The notes under the pieces: model-generated
Told to the model about the DNA's origin: nothing
What the model saw: the letters and a program-made list of their open reading frames with translations, nothing else
The model's database searches: none
Made by a program: the position numbers and the translations under genes
Assembly: GCA_963757115.1 (NCBI GenBank)
Contig: CAVWQV010000006.1
Coordinates: 124,001-188,000 of the forward strand
DNA from: CAVWQV01 sp963757115
GTDB lineage: Bacteria; Pseudomonadota; Alphaproteobacteria; Acetobacterales; Acetobacteraceae
Direction of reading: 5' to 3'
Length of the DNA stretch: 64,000 nt
Shown: positions 10,249-19,249 of the stretch, one piece after another
Position numbering within the stretch: the first letter of the stretch is position 1
How the letters are laid out: each line of letters opens with the position of its first letter

Positions 10249-11443
10249 CCTCTTCGGGACGCACGGCGGCAAAGGGCCGCGTTTCCGGCATCAGGAAGCG
10301 GCAGGCCAGGGTTCCGAGTAAGCCGACGGCCGCCAGGCCCAGGAACGCCATGGAATCGCCGAACTCGTCGGCCGCCCAGCCGCCGGCCGCGGTGCTCACT
10401 GCCGCGCCGACGAAAACATTCAGCCCGAGCACCCCCATGCACAGATTGAAGCGGCCGCTGTGCAGCGTGAGATCGTCGGAGATTAGCGAGAACAGCACGC
10501 CGAACACGGCGCCACTGATCCCGCTCAGCGCCTGCACCGCTGTGACGAACCACGGGTCGGGCGCGATCGCCATCAAAGTGCCCCGCACGGCGAGCATCCC
10601 CCAGCCCAGTATCAGCATCGGCCGGCGTCCGAACCGGGCGGCGCGCCGCCCGACCCATGGAGACAGGAGCGCGACCACGATCTGCGGCAAGACGATGCAG
10701 GCGCCGACTACGGTATCGGCGAGCGCCCCGAGCGACTTGGTGATGGACGCCGCCGCGAGCGGTAGCATCGCCGCGTTCGAGATGTGGAATAGCAGGACGC
10801 AGAAGCCGAACGTCAGCACCCCCCGATCATTCAGCAGGTCGCGTAGGCCGCGCCAGTCGAACGGGCCACTGGCGACGTTCCGCTTCACCCGCTGCCCACC
10901 CTCGACCTGAGTGAGGGCCACCATCGCCGGGATGCCGAGCACCGCAGTTAGCCAGAACACGGCGCTGGGGGCGACATAGGTGCCGATCAGCCCCATGACG
11001 CCGGCGGCGAGGCCGTTGCCGATGGAGGCGAAGCGCGCGTTGCGGCCGAGCCGCTCGCCCAGTGCGGCATGGCCGACCAGGGCCAGGCTGACCGCCGCGA
11101 TCGCGGGCGTCAGGATGCAGCTCGCGAAGCCGTGCAGTAGTTCGGCCACGTAAACGGGAAGCGGGATGGGAAACAACGCGAACAGCAGCGCGCTGGCGCT
11201 GACGGCGAGAACCCCTACCATCGCGGCGACACGCTTGTTGTGCATGGCATCCACGATCGCACCCGTGGGTACTTGCCCCACGAGCGCCGCGATCGTGCCG
11301 ACGCTTAGTGCTGCACCGATCTCGCCCTGCGTCCACTTATTGGCCGTGAGATAGACGGCGATGAACGGGCCGAAACCGGTCTGCACATCCGCAACGAAGA
11401 ACGTCACGAAATCGAGCGCGCGCAGGCTGCGAGCCAAAGCCAT
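10214..11443 (-). CDS. Major facilitator superfamily transporter
   Basis: A 409-residue inner-membrane permease with about 12 hydrophobic helices in two halves. The N-terminal helix contains FVTFFVADVQTGFGPFIAVY, and loops such as DAMHNKRVAAMVG and GRRAARFGRRPML match the MFS loop 2-3 and 8-9 signatures. A drug- or organic-anion-type exporter is plausible, but the substrate is unknown. It is the last gene of a leftward run after ggt and the PRC-barrel gene. With the frameshift there corrected, only 7 bases separate the two. Its 3' end overlaps the ubiH-like gene on the other strand. Confidence 0.8.
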   Translation of the reverse strand: MALARSLRALDFVTFFVADVQTGFGPFIAVYLTANKWTQGEIGAALSVGTIAALVGQVPTGAIVDAMHNKRVAAMVGVLAVSASALLFALFPIPLPVYVAELLHGFASCILTPAIAAVSLALVGHAALGERLGRNARFASIGNGLAAGVMGLIGTYVAPSAVFWLTAVLGIPAMVALTQVEGGQRVKRNVASGPFDWRGLRDLLNDRGVLTFGFCVLLFHISNAAMLPLAAASITKSLGALADTVVGACIVLPQIVVALLSPWVGRRAARFGRRPMLILGWGMLAVRGTLMAIAPDPWFVTAVQALSGISGAVFGVLFSLISDDLTLHSGRFNLCMGVLGLNVFVGAAVSTAAGGWAADEFGDSMAFLGLAAVGLLGTLACRFLMPETRPFAAVRPEEARGAPRPSPGA

Positions 11444-11450
11444 CGGCCTC

Positions 11451-12144
11451 CTACTCGGTTTTTGGCGGCGTGGCTTCTTGCGACGGCGGTACTGGTACAG
11501 GCTTCGGGGTAGGGACCGGGGTCGGTGCTGTCGTCGGGCTGGGAGCGGGGGCCGGGGGTGGAGTTGAGGTCGGGGCTGGAGTCGGGGTAGGGGCCGGAGT
11601 TCGGGGTGGGGACTAGCGTCGGGGTAGGCGTCAGCACAACCGATGGGGTGGCCGCCGGGGTCTGCGGCGCTGGTGCCCCCGCGGGGGTTGGCGTGGTAGG
11701 CGGCTCAGGCGAAGCCGCTGGCGCCGCCAAGGCTGCTGGAGCGGCGCCCGCCGGCGGTGGGCCGGGCGTCGTGTCGCCTTGCGTCATCACCGGGGCCGAT
11801 TGCGCCTCCTTGTAGTCGGGGGCTGCCTTGATCTGGTCGAGGCTCATGTCGAGCGTGATCAGATGATCCTTGTCGGCCGGGGCGAAGCGAAGGCTTTTCC
11901 AATCCACCGCGATCCGGCGATTGCCGACGCCGAGAAATCCGCCGAAATCGATCACCGCCGCGATCGGCTGGCCGGCCGCGTCGACCAGCACGTCGACCAG
12001 GCGCGCGATGTCCTTGCCGTTCGGACCGTCGACCGTGTGACCCATGATCGCCAGAGCGAAACTCGCGGGGACCTGCACCGGGGTTGGGGCGGCGGCGGCC
12101 AGCAGCACCGCCGCCAGTGGAAAGAATGCGCGGGGAGTCACCAT
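11451..12144 (-). CDS. PRC-barrel domain protein with Pro/Thr-rich tail, frameshifted near the end
   Basis: A secreted or periplasmic PRC-barrel protein. From the ATG at 12144 a hydrophobic leader (FFPLAAVLLAAAAPTPVQV) is followed by a PRC-barrel-like segment (GKDIARLVDVLVDAAGQPIA, then VDWKSLRF). A long Ala/Pro/Thr tail follows. As written, the frame runs on to 11404 into the MFS gene. Moving one base near 11600 (TT in GGAGTTCGG) gives a regular PTPAPTS..PVPTPKPVPVPP tail and a stop at 11451, just before the MFS start, so I take that as the true end. The start overlaps the ggt stop by 7 bases, suggesting translational coupling. Function unknown. Confidence 0.65.
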
Positions 12145-13751
12145 GCCGCGGCCCAGCCATCGAGGCGCGGGTCCGAGCCCGCAACCCGGATCCCGTTCAT
12201 GAGCCGGATCGCCTGGACGCTGCACGGAGCTTCAAGCGGACCCACGCGGTTGAGCAAGTGGCCCTTCGCTTCCAGGGCGTGCAGCACGTTGTTGCCGAAG
12301 CCGGGCTCCACCACCAGGCGGCCATCGCCCTCATGCGGCCAGTTCGCGCCCTGGCCCTGCTGGGCGCTGGTCCAACGCGGCGCTTCGACCGCCTGCTGCG
12401 GGTCGGCTCCGCCATCGATCATGGCCGTGAGCACCTGCAGGTTCACCTGCACCTGGTTGTCCGCTCCGGGCGTCCCGAGCACGCCCCACAATGCGCCGTC
12501 CCTCAGCACGATGGGCGCGTTCATGGTGTGCCGCACCCGCTTGCCCGGCCGCAGCCGGTTCGCATGACCCGGTGTGAGGTGCCAATACGCCATCCGGTTG
12601 TTGAGCAGCACGCCCGTGTCGCCCGCGGTGACGCCCGAGCCGAACACCGAGTTGATGCTCTGAATGCCGGAGACCGCATTGCCCTCCCCATCGACCACGC
12701 AGAAATAGGTGGTGTCGCCCGCCCGTTCCGGTTCCGCAATCGGCAGCACGGCGGCCCGCGCCATGTCGATCCGGGACGCACACGCGTCCGCGTGCTCATC
12801 CGAAAGCAGGCGTGTTAGCGGGATGTCGGCGTCGCGCGGGTCGCCGCCGTAGCGCTCGCGGTCGAGGAAGGCGAGCTTTTTGGCTTCCACTAGCACATGG
12901 ACCCGCTCGGCGGGGTCGAGGGCCGCGAGATCGAACCGTTCGGCGATCCGCAGCATCTGCAGGAAGGTGAAGCCGGTCGAGTTCGGCGAAGTCTGGCTGA
13001 CAGTGTAGCCCCGGTAGGTGATCGCGATAGGCGCCACGATCTCGGGCTCGCAGGCCCCGAGGTCGGCCTCCGTGATCGGCACGCCGGCAGCTCCCATGCC
13101 AGCGGCCAAGCGGCGGGCGAGCCCGCCCCGATAGAACGTTTCCGCCCCCTCGGCCGCGATCTCCTCCAAAGTGCGGGCCAGCGCTTCCTGCCGGATCAGC
13201 TTGGCGACCGGCGGCGCGCCGTCCCGTTCCGCCCCGGCGAGGAACACCGCGCGGCTGCGCGCGTCGGCGGCGAGCACCGCCCGGTTTTCCCCGGCAAAAC
13301 GACGGTAGGTATGGGTGACGGCGAAGCCGTCCCGCGCGCAGCCGATCGCGCTGGCGAATAGGGCTCCCCACGGCAGCCGCCCATGCGCCGCATGCAACGC
13401 ATGGAGACCCGCGAGCGCCCCCGGCACCGAGACGCTGCGCGGGCCTGCAACCGGCATCCCGCCGCCGAACCGTTCGGGGCTCGCCGAGGCCGGGGCGGGG
13501 CCGGTGCCGTTCACCACTGTGCTCCGCCCCTCGGCGGCAAGGTGGATGTGGTAAAGGGCATCGCCGCCCAGTCCCGACATGTGCGGCTCCACCACGAACA
13601 AGGTGGTGGCGACCGCGACGGTAGCGTCGGCCGCGTTGCCCCCCGCCTTGAGCGCGTCGAGCCCGGCCTGAGCGGCGAGCGGATGGTTGGCGCCGACGGC
13701 GCCGCGCCGCCCCATGATGAGAGGCCGGTAGCTGCGCGCGAACCCGCTCAT
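12138..13751 (-). CDS. ggt: Gamma-glutamyltranspeptidase family protein
   Basis: A 537-residue Ntn hydrolase that self-cleaves into large and small subunits and transfers or hydrolyses gamma-glutamyl groups (glutathione and related substrates). The nucleophile is Thr347 in GDTTYFCVVDGEGN, which becomes the N-terminus of the small subunit. SINSVFGSGV and LNNRMAYW are typical small-subunit motifs. ATG 13751 has a good ribosome site (AGGAG about 10 bases upstream). The frame is open to 13814, but the added residues are not family-like. No signal peptide is evident from this start, so it may act in the cytosol or be an acylase-like paralogue. First gene of the ggt - PRC - MFS run. Confidence 0.87.
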   Translation of the reverse strand: MSGFARSYRPLIMGRRGAVGANHPLAAQAGLDALKAGGNAADATVAVATTLFVVEPHMSGLGGDALYHIHLAAEGRSTVVNGTGPAPASASPERFGGGMPVAGPRSVSVPGALAGLHALHAAHGRLPWGALFASAIGCARDGFAVTHTYRRFAGENRAVLAADARSRAVFLAGAERDGAPPVAKLIRQEALARTLEEIAAEGAETFYRGGLARRLAAGMGAAGVPITEADLGACEPEIVAPIAITYRGYTVSQTSPNSTGFTFLQMLRIAERFDLAALDPAERVHVLVEAKKLAFLDRERYGGDPRDADIPLTRLLSDEHADACASRIDMARAAVLPIAEPERAGDTTYFCVVDGEGNAVSGIQSINSVFGSGVTAGDTGVLLNNRMAYWHLTPGHANRLRPGKRVRHTMNAPIVLRDGALWGVLGTPGADNQVQVNLQVLTAMIDGGADPQQAVEAPRWTSAQQGQGANWPHEGDGRLVVEPGFGNNVLHALEAKGHLLNRVGPLEAPCSVQAIRLMNGIRVAGSDPRLDGWAAAW

Positions 13752-13868
13752 ATCCCATCTCCTGCACGGATCAGGCAGACTAGCCTCTCCGTCCATCGCA
13801 CGAAGCCCTTGCAATTCGCGGCGGCGATCTTAAGAACAAACAGAAAACCGGAGGTTGGTGTCGCGCGA

Positions 13869-14936
13869 ATGGAGCTGCTCGACAAGCTGAAAATCCTGGC
13901 GGACGCGGCGAAGTACGACGCTTCGTGCGCGTCAAGCGGCACGGACAAGCGGCACTCGCTGGGCAAGAACGGCGGCATCGGCTCCACGGAGGGCATGGGA
14001 ATCTGTCATGCCTACGCGCCGGACGGGCGCTGCATCAGCCTTTTGAAGATTCTGCTGACCAACTCCTGCGTGTTCGATTGCCTCTATTGCATCAACCGCC
14101 GCTCCTCCAACGTGCAGCGTGCGCGGTTCACCGTGGACGAGGTCGTCACACTCACGCTCGGCTTTTACCGGCGCAACTGCATCGAAGGGCTGTTCCTCAG
14201 CTCCGGCATCATCAAGGACCCCGACTACACGATGGAGCAGGTGGTCCGCGTCGCGCGCATTCTTCGCGAAGAACATGGTTTTCGCGGCTACATTCACCTG
14301 AAAACCATTCCGGACGCCGACCCCGCGCTACTTGCCGAGGCCGGGCAATACGCTGATCGCCTGAGCATCAACGTCGAACTCCCGACGGAGAACAGCCTCG
14401 GCCGTCTGGCCCCCGAGAAGAACGGACCCCGCATCCGCCGCTCGATGGGCCGTTTGCGCACGCGGATCGACGCTGGCCGGGAGAAGGGCGCGCCGCGCTT
14501 CGCTCCCGCCGGGCAGAGCACGCAGGTGATCGTCGGTGCCGACGACAGCGCGGACGGTGCCATCCTCCGCCTCAGCACCAACCTGTACGGCTCCTACGGC
14601 TTGCGCCGCGTCTACTACTCGGCTTTCAGCCCGATCCCGGACGCCTCCGCTGCGCTGCCGCTCACGCGCGCCCCGCTGCTGCGCGAGCATCGGCTGTATC
14701 AGGCGGACTGGCTGATGCGCTTCTACGGCTTCAACGTGGACGAGATCGTGCCGGAGGCGGCGGCGATGCTCGACCTGCGCGTTGATCCGAAGCTTGCCTG
14801 GGCTTTGGCGCACCGCTCGGAATTCCCGATGGACGTCAACCGCGCCGCCCGCGAGCAGTTGCTGCGGGTCCCGGGGTTCGGCGTGCGCTCGGTCGATCGC
14901 ATCCTGCAAGCGCGGCGGCACCGGCGGCTCGCATGA
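13869..14936 (+). CDS. Putative DNA modification/repair radical SAM protein with C-terminal HhH
   Basis: 355 residues from ATG 13869. The radical-SAM iron-sulfur motif is CVFDCLYC (Cys67, Cys71, Cys74). The C-terminus (about residues 320-350, AAREQLLRVPGFGVRSVDRI) is a helix-hairpin-helix DNA-binding element. Proteins of this type are annotated as putative DNA modification/repair radical SAM enzymes and usually sit beside a DUF4130/UdgX gene, as here. The reaction is not established. Its stop codon overlaps the start of the next small ORF as ATGA (14933-14936), so the genes are almost certainly co-translated. It is divergent from ggt, with 117 bases between the starts. Confidence 0.83.
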   Translation: MELLDKLKILADAAKYDASCASSGTDKRHSLGKNGGIGSTEGMGICHAYAPDGRCISLLKILLTNSCVFDCLYCINRRSSNVQRARFTVDEVVTLTLGFYRRNCIEGLFLSSGIIKDPDYTMEQVVRVARILREEHGFRGYIHLKTIPDADPALLAEAGQYADRLSINVELPTENSLGRLAPEKNGPRIRRSMGRLRTRIDAGREKGAPRFAPAGQSTQVIVGADDSADGAILRLSTNLYGSYGLRRVYYSAFSPIPDASAALPLTRAPLLREHRLYQADWLMRFYGFNVDEIVPEAAAMLDLRVDPKLAWALAHRSEFPMDVNRAAREQLLRVPGFGVRSVDRILQARRHRRLA

Positions 14937-15079
14937 GCGACCTCGCGCGACTGCGCCTGTCGATGGCCAAAATCGCGCCTTTCGTCGTGGCGGCGGACCA
15001 TGTGCCGCGCACGCTCGAGGACGCGCGCCTTGCATCCCGGCTCACCCCGCCGCCGCGGCAAGCGGAGCTGTTTGGCTGA
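14933..15079 (+). CDS. 48-residue ORF between the radical SAM gene and udgX, with QAELF C-terminus
   Basis: A short open frame of 49 codons including stop. It starts at the ATG that overlaps the radical SAM stop (ATGA) and ends TTT GGC TGA, whose final A is the first base of the udgX ATG. The peptide begins MSDLARLRLSMAKIAPFVV and ends PPPRQAELFG. The double overlap argues that it is translated. The terminal QAELF resembles the QxxLF-type peptides that bind the bacterial beta sliding clamp; that is inference from a short motif. I do not recognise the family. It could also be a degraded N-terminal extension of the neighbouring protein. Confidence 0.5.
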   Translation: MSDLARLRLSMAKIAPFVVAADHVPRTLEDARLASRLTPPPRQAELFG

Positions 15080-16516
15080 TGCCCAGCGTCGTCCTGGCGC
15101 GCGAGACGGACTGGGACGGCTGGCGCCGCGCCACCCGCGCGCTGGTGCTTGGCGGCGTGCCGCCGGAGGAAATCGTGTGGTCGGTGGGCTCATCGGCCGA
15201 TTTGTTCGCGGACGGAACTACGCTGCCCGAGCCGACCGGCACATTCAACGTCCCGCGCGCACTGGTGGCGCTGGCCGAGACTGCCATCCTCGCGCGCGAG
15301 CCGGAGCGATTCGCGCTGCTATACCGCCTGATCTGGCGCGCGCACGGGGGCGAGCGGCAATTGCTCGAGCAGGTGACGGACCCGGAGGTGCAGCGCGCCC
15401 AGCGCCTGGTCCAGGCGATCCGCCGCGACATCGCACAAGATGCGCGCCTTCGTGCGCTTCCGCGCCGTGGCCGAGGCGGACGCAACCCGCTACGTCAGCT
15501 GGTTCGAGCCCGACCACTTCATCGTGGAAGCCAACGCGCCGTTCTTTGTCCGCCGTTTCGCGACGATGACTTGGTCGATTTTGACCCCGGATGCGAGCGC
15601 CCACTGGGACGGTGCGACGCTGCGCGTCGGCCCTGGCGCCGATGCCCGCGACGTGCCGGACGACGACGCTCTGGAAGCCTATTGGCGAGCCTATTTCGGC
15701 GCGATCTTCAATCCCGCGCGGCTCAAGGTGTCGGCGATGACGTCCGAGATGCCGAGGAAGTACTGGCGCAACCTCCCGGAGGCTGCCGCGATTCCAGAGC
15801 TGATCCGCGAGGCGCAGGGCCGCACGGATGCGATGCTGGAGCAACCCATGCCGCCATCCGACTCTCTTCCCCTCGGCCCCGTCCGCGCCCGTTCGCGCGA
15901 GACCGGCCCGGCCGCCGACGCAACCCCGCTCGCCACTATCGCCCACGAGGCCGCGAGCTGCCGACGCTGCGCGCTGTGGGAGCCGGCGACGCAGACGGTG
16001 TTCGGTGAAGGCCCGGCGGACGCGCGCATCATGTTCGTGGGCGAGCAGCCCGGCGATCAGGAGGATTTGGCCGGTCGGCCCTTCGTCGGCCCCGCCGGCC
16101 AGTTGCTCGACCGCGCGCTGGAGGAGGCCGGGATCGACCGGCGCACGGTGTACGTCACCAATGCCGTCAAGCACTTCAAGTTCGTCCCGCGCGGCAAGCG
16201 CCGCATCCACGCCAAGCCCGACACGGTAGAGATCGTCGCCTGCAAGAAATGGCTCGACGACGAGCTGCACGAGGTGAAGCCTGACTTGCTCGTGCTGCTG
16301 GGCGCGACCGCGGCGCGCGCCATCCTGGGCCGCGCCGTCACCATCGGCCGCGAGCGCGGCGAGCGCATCACGATGGCCGACGGCCAGGCGGCATTCGTCA
16401 CCGTGCATCCGTCGTTTCTGCTGCGCTTGCCCGACGAGGACAGCAAGGCGAGGGAATACCGCGCGTTCGTGGCCGACCTTCGCAACGCGGCAGCGATCGC
16501 GGCGCGGCGCCCTTAG
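15079..16516 (+). CDS. udgX: UdgX-family uracil-DNA glycosylase/binding protein with N-terminal DUF4130 domain, one frameshift
   Basis: A two-domain repair protein of about 478 aa. The N-terminal DUF4130 part starts MPSVVLARETDWDGW. The C-terminal family-4/UdgX part has the Fe-S ligand-type CRRCALW, the GEQPGDQED motif, the diagnostic loop KRRIH and the HPSFLL motif. In characterised UdgX proteins the His of KRRIH forms a covalent link to abasic sugar after uracil removal. The frame breaks near 15433: DIAQ continues one frame over as KMRAFVRFRAV, an extra G in ATCGCACAAG. The downstream part alone is open from 15440. Its start overlaps the 48-aa ORF, placing it third in the repair operon. A probable terminator follows at 16559. 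Confidence 0.83.
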
Positions 16517-16898
16517 CGGCAGGGTGTCGGTTCGCGCGAGCCCGCGGCCGCTCGCAACGCCCCGCCTCGAAACGGGGCTCTCTTCACGTCTGCTACCGAC
16601 CCCGCGGCCTCGCTCCGCGAGAAGCCCGGCCAGCGACGAGGTTCAGCTGCCGGAGCGTGCCCGCCGATGCTATTCAGACCGGTTGCGATCGCGGATGGTT
16701 CGCTGGCCAGCAGAATCGCCATGTAAACCGCACATATGCAACTACGATGATAACAGAACGGGTTTGAGCCGCTAAGGAATCTGCGATCGGTGGGTGCAAG
16801 AGCAATGCCGCGCAGAACCTTCCGGCTCTAGGGCCGAAGCTTGCGCGCCAGAGCGCCGACGTGGACTACTGGCCGAACCAACTCCGGGATCCCTTTAG
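16517..16898. other. Intergenic stretch between udgX and the nitroreductase
   Basis: 382 bases. Apart from the hairpin just after udgX I see no gene. Short open frames here on both strands lack recognisable protein character. The last 40 bases before the nitroreductase ATG are the likeliest site of its ribosome site. Confidence 0.5.
16559..16584 (+). terminator. Probable Rho-independent terminator after udgX
   Basis: A perfect 6-bp stem, GCCCCG (16559-16564) with CGGGGC (16573-16578), around an 8-base loop and followed by the T-rich run TCTCTT. It lies 43 bases after the udgX stop. The short stem and interrupted T tract make this only likely. Confidence 0.45.
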
Positions 16899-17589
16899 AT
16901 GGCAGAGATCGGACTATTCGAAGCCTTGTACACACGCGCGCGCCTTGCGCAAGCTCAAGCCCGATCCGGTTCCGGACGAACTGATCGCGCGCGTCGTTGA
17001 AGCCGGGACGCGGGCGGGATCGGGCGGCAATGCGCAGAATTGGGGTTTCGTGGTGGTGCGCGATGCTGCCGTGCGGCGTCAGCTCGGTGCGATCTACCGC
17101 AAAGCCTCCGATGTGAGCGAGGCGGTGTACGCCGCGCGCGGCCGTCCCGCGCATCTGACGGACGAACAGTACCGAAAATTCATGGCCTCGGGCGAATATC
17201 TCTGGGATCACATGGGAGAGGCTCCCGTGCTCCTCGTGCCCTGCGTCGGCATCAATCCGCTGCCGCCTCGCCAATCGCTGCCGCCTAACATAGCGGCGCG
17301 ATACGAGGAGTTGATCGCGTATCAGGAGCGGATTCGCGGCGCGAGCATCTATCCCGCTGTCCAAAACATCATCTTGGCCTGTCGAGCGCTCGGCCTCGCC
17401 ACCTTGATCACGACGAACCACCTTTATTGCGAGCGCGAGTTTAAAGCGCTGCTCGGCATCCCTGAAGAGATGTTTCCTTGTGCGCTGATGCCGATTGGCT
17501 GGCCGGTAGGACGCTATGGCCCGGTCACCCGCAAACCGCTGAGCGAGGTCGCTTTCAGCGACCATTGGGGTAACGCCTGGCCGGCGTGA
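16899..17589 (+). CDS. Nitroreductase-family flavoprotein, frameshifted near the N-terminus
   Basis: An FMN-dependent NAD(P)H oxidoreductase of the nitroreductase fold, about 229 aa after correction. The N-terminus reads MAEIGLFEALYTR from the ATG at 16899. The rest, one frame over, is RALRKLKPDPVPDELI, then SGGNAQNWGFVVV (FMN-binding region) and NIILACRALGLATLITT. One extra base in the CGCGCGCG run near 16941 explains the shift and joins the typical YTRRALRKLKP sequence. Read uncorrected, the frame starts at a GTG (16861) with unconserved residues. Substrate unknown. It stands alone, downstream of the repair operon. Confidence 0.75.
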
Positions 17590-17934
17590 CCTGATCGTGC
17601 TCGTGAGGTGTTCCGGCGGAAATGCCGGACCGGACCGCCGTCGCGGGCAAAACGCCTTCAGGCACGGTCGAGCTCTCGACCTTCCGAGCCGCAAATCATT
17701 CGCGCCCGGGACTCGCCAGTTAGGGGAAGATCACTCCCGGGCCGGGACCGCATGGGTTCGGAGTAAGACCCTTGGCTCGGTAGCGCCTTCCCTCCTCGTC
17801 GTATCCATGCGTATATAGCGGACCGTTGGGCGGCAGGATTGCCAAGTGACCGGCCGCGACGACAGCAGAGCGGGAGACACGGCATGGATCGCACCCAGCA
17901 CTTCTATATCGTTGGCTCTGGGTCGTAGACGCAC
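17590..17934. other. Intergenic stretch before the DUF2325 gene
   Basis: 345 bases. On the minus strand, a frame from 18001 to 17720 ends in protein-like sequence (HLAILPPNGPLYTHGYDEE), but it has no clear start and overlaps the next gene, so I do not call it. Nothing else is recognised. Confidence 0.35.
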
Positions 17935-19227
17935 GTGACACGGCCTGCGCCCTCGATCTCCCGGCGACACGGAATACCTTCCGTGCCGTTCTTGGCGCCA
18001 TCGCCTTCGTTGCCCGTGCTCGTCACCCGGTGCGGGGCCGATCCCGAACCGTGCGAAGCGCGACGGACGCGCCTTTGGCAGTTCAACACCAATCTGCACT
18101 GTTCAATTGTCGGCACGTGTCTCACGACTGGCGAGCTGCGACAGATCCTGACCAAGCTCGATCTCGCTGTCCTGACGGCGACAGACCATGAGCTGCACGG
18201 CACGGCCGTCACGCTCGCCGGTAGGCACGATGCCGCCTCCAAACGGCTGCACAAGGCACTTGATCAGCGCCATCGGCTTGCGATCAATCGCTTCGCCAAG
18301 GTAACGACGGAGCTGGAGGTTCGGGCTCTGTGGCGCGAGAGCGTCAAGCAGGGCGACATCCCGGGCGCCTACTGGGCTGCCCTCACGCATCCGGCGACAA
18401 CAGCCGCGCTGGTTCGCGAGGCGTTTGGCGAAGTTCACATGCTCTCACACCTGGTGGGTGCGGCGAACAGGGCCGACATCCGGCGGCTGAATGTTCTGGA
18501 ACAGAAGCGGGCCGAACTGCAGGAACGGCTGGATCGCCAGCAAGCACAGCTCCACACTGCGATCGTCACGCGGGACGCCCAGATCCGGGACTTGCGCAGC
18601 GCGCTCGCCGGTCGTCTCGCCTCAGACGAGACCGCCGCTCCGGCCGTTGCAGATGCAACCCTGCGGCAGCTCGTTGCCGATCGGGAACGCCGGCTGAGCA
18701 GCGAGCAGAGCCGGCGGTTAGCCGTCGAACGGCGGCTCGCCGTTTCGCAAATTTGCCTGGAAGAGACCCGGTCCGCGTGCGCCTTGGCGGAGCAGCAGGC
18801 GGCGCGACTGCGTGCCGAACTGGAGGCCCTCGAGGCTGGTCTGGAACTCTCGGACGGCGATGCGAGCGCGACGGCTGACCCGCGTCTGGACGGTCTCGTG
18901 GTCCTGTATGTCGGCGGGCGGCCCGGCGACGTCCCGAAGCTGCGCACGATAGGCGAGCGCATCGGTGCTGCGCTGCTGTACCACGATGGCGGCATCGAGG
19001 AGAGCACCGACCGGCTCGCCGCGCTCGCAAGTCGCGCGGACCTGGTGCTGTTCCCGGTGGACTGCATCAGCCACTCGGCGATGCTGTTGATAAAGCGGCT
19101 CTGTCGGCAGGTCGGCAAGCGCTACGTGCCGCTCCGTTCCTGTGGCGCGACATCGTTCCTGGCGGCGCTGTGTCGGCAGGATGTCGCAGGCCAGGCCTCT
19201 CGGGAGCGGCAAGCGAGCCTCACGTGA
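17935..19227 (+). CDS. Coiled-coil protein with C-terminal DUF2325 domain
   Basis: 430 residues in three parts. The N-terminal segment (about 45-180) contains LWQFNTNLHCSIVGTCLTT and KLDLAVLTATDHELHG. A Glu/Arg/Ala-rich helical region (about 185-310) reads as coiled coil. The C-terminal DUF2325 domain (about 325-415) starts VLYVGGRPGDVPKLR and contains DLVLFPVDCISHSAM and LRSCGATSFLAAL. DUF2325 has a small alpha/beta fold with no agreed function. The GTG at 17935 gives the longest frame, but residues 1-45 are not conserved-looking, so a later start is possible. There is no operon partner: the efflux operon on the opposite strand converges on it. Confidence 0.7.
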   Translation: MTRPAPSISRRHGIPSVPFLAPSPSLPVLVTRCGADPEPCEARRTRLWQFNTNLHCSIVGTCLTTGELRQILTKLDLAVLTATDHELHGTAVTLAGRHDAASKRLHKALDQRHRLAINRFAKVTTELEVRALWRESVKQGDIPGAYWAALTHPATTAALVREAFGEVHMLSHLVGAANRADIRRLNVLEQKRAELQERLDRQQAQLHTAIVTRDAQIRDLRSALAGRLASDETAAPAVADATLRQLVADRERRLSSEQSRRLAVERRLAVSQICLEETRSACALAEQQAARLRAELEALEAGLELSDGDASATADPRLDGLVVLYVGGRPGDVPKLRTIGERIGAALLYHDGGIEESTDRLAALASRADLVLFPVDCISHSAMLLIKRLCRQVGKRYVPLRSCGATSFLAALCRQDVAGQASRERQASLT

Positions 19228-19249
19228 TCGGAATGTTGAGGCGGATTAC

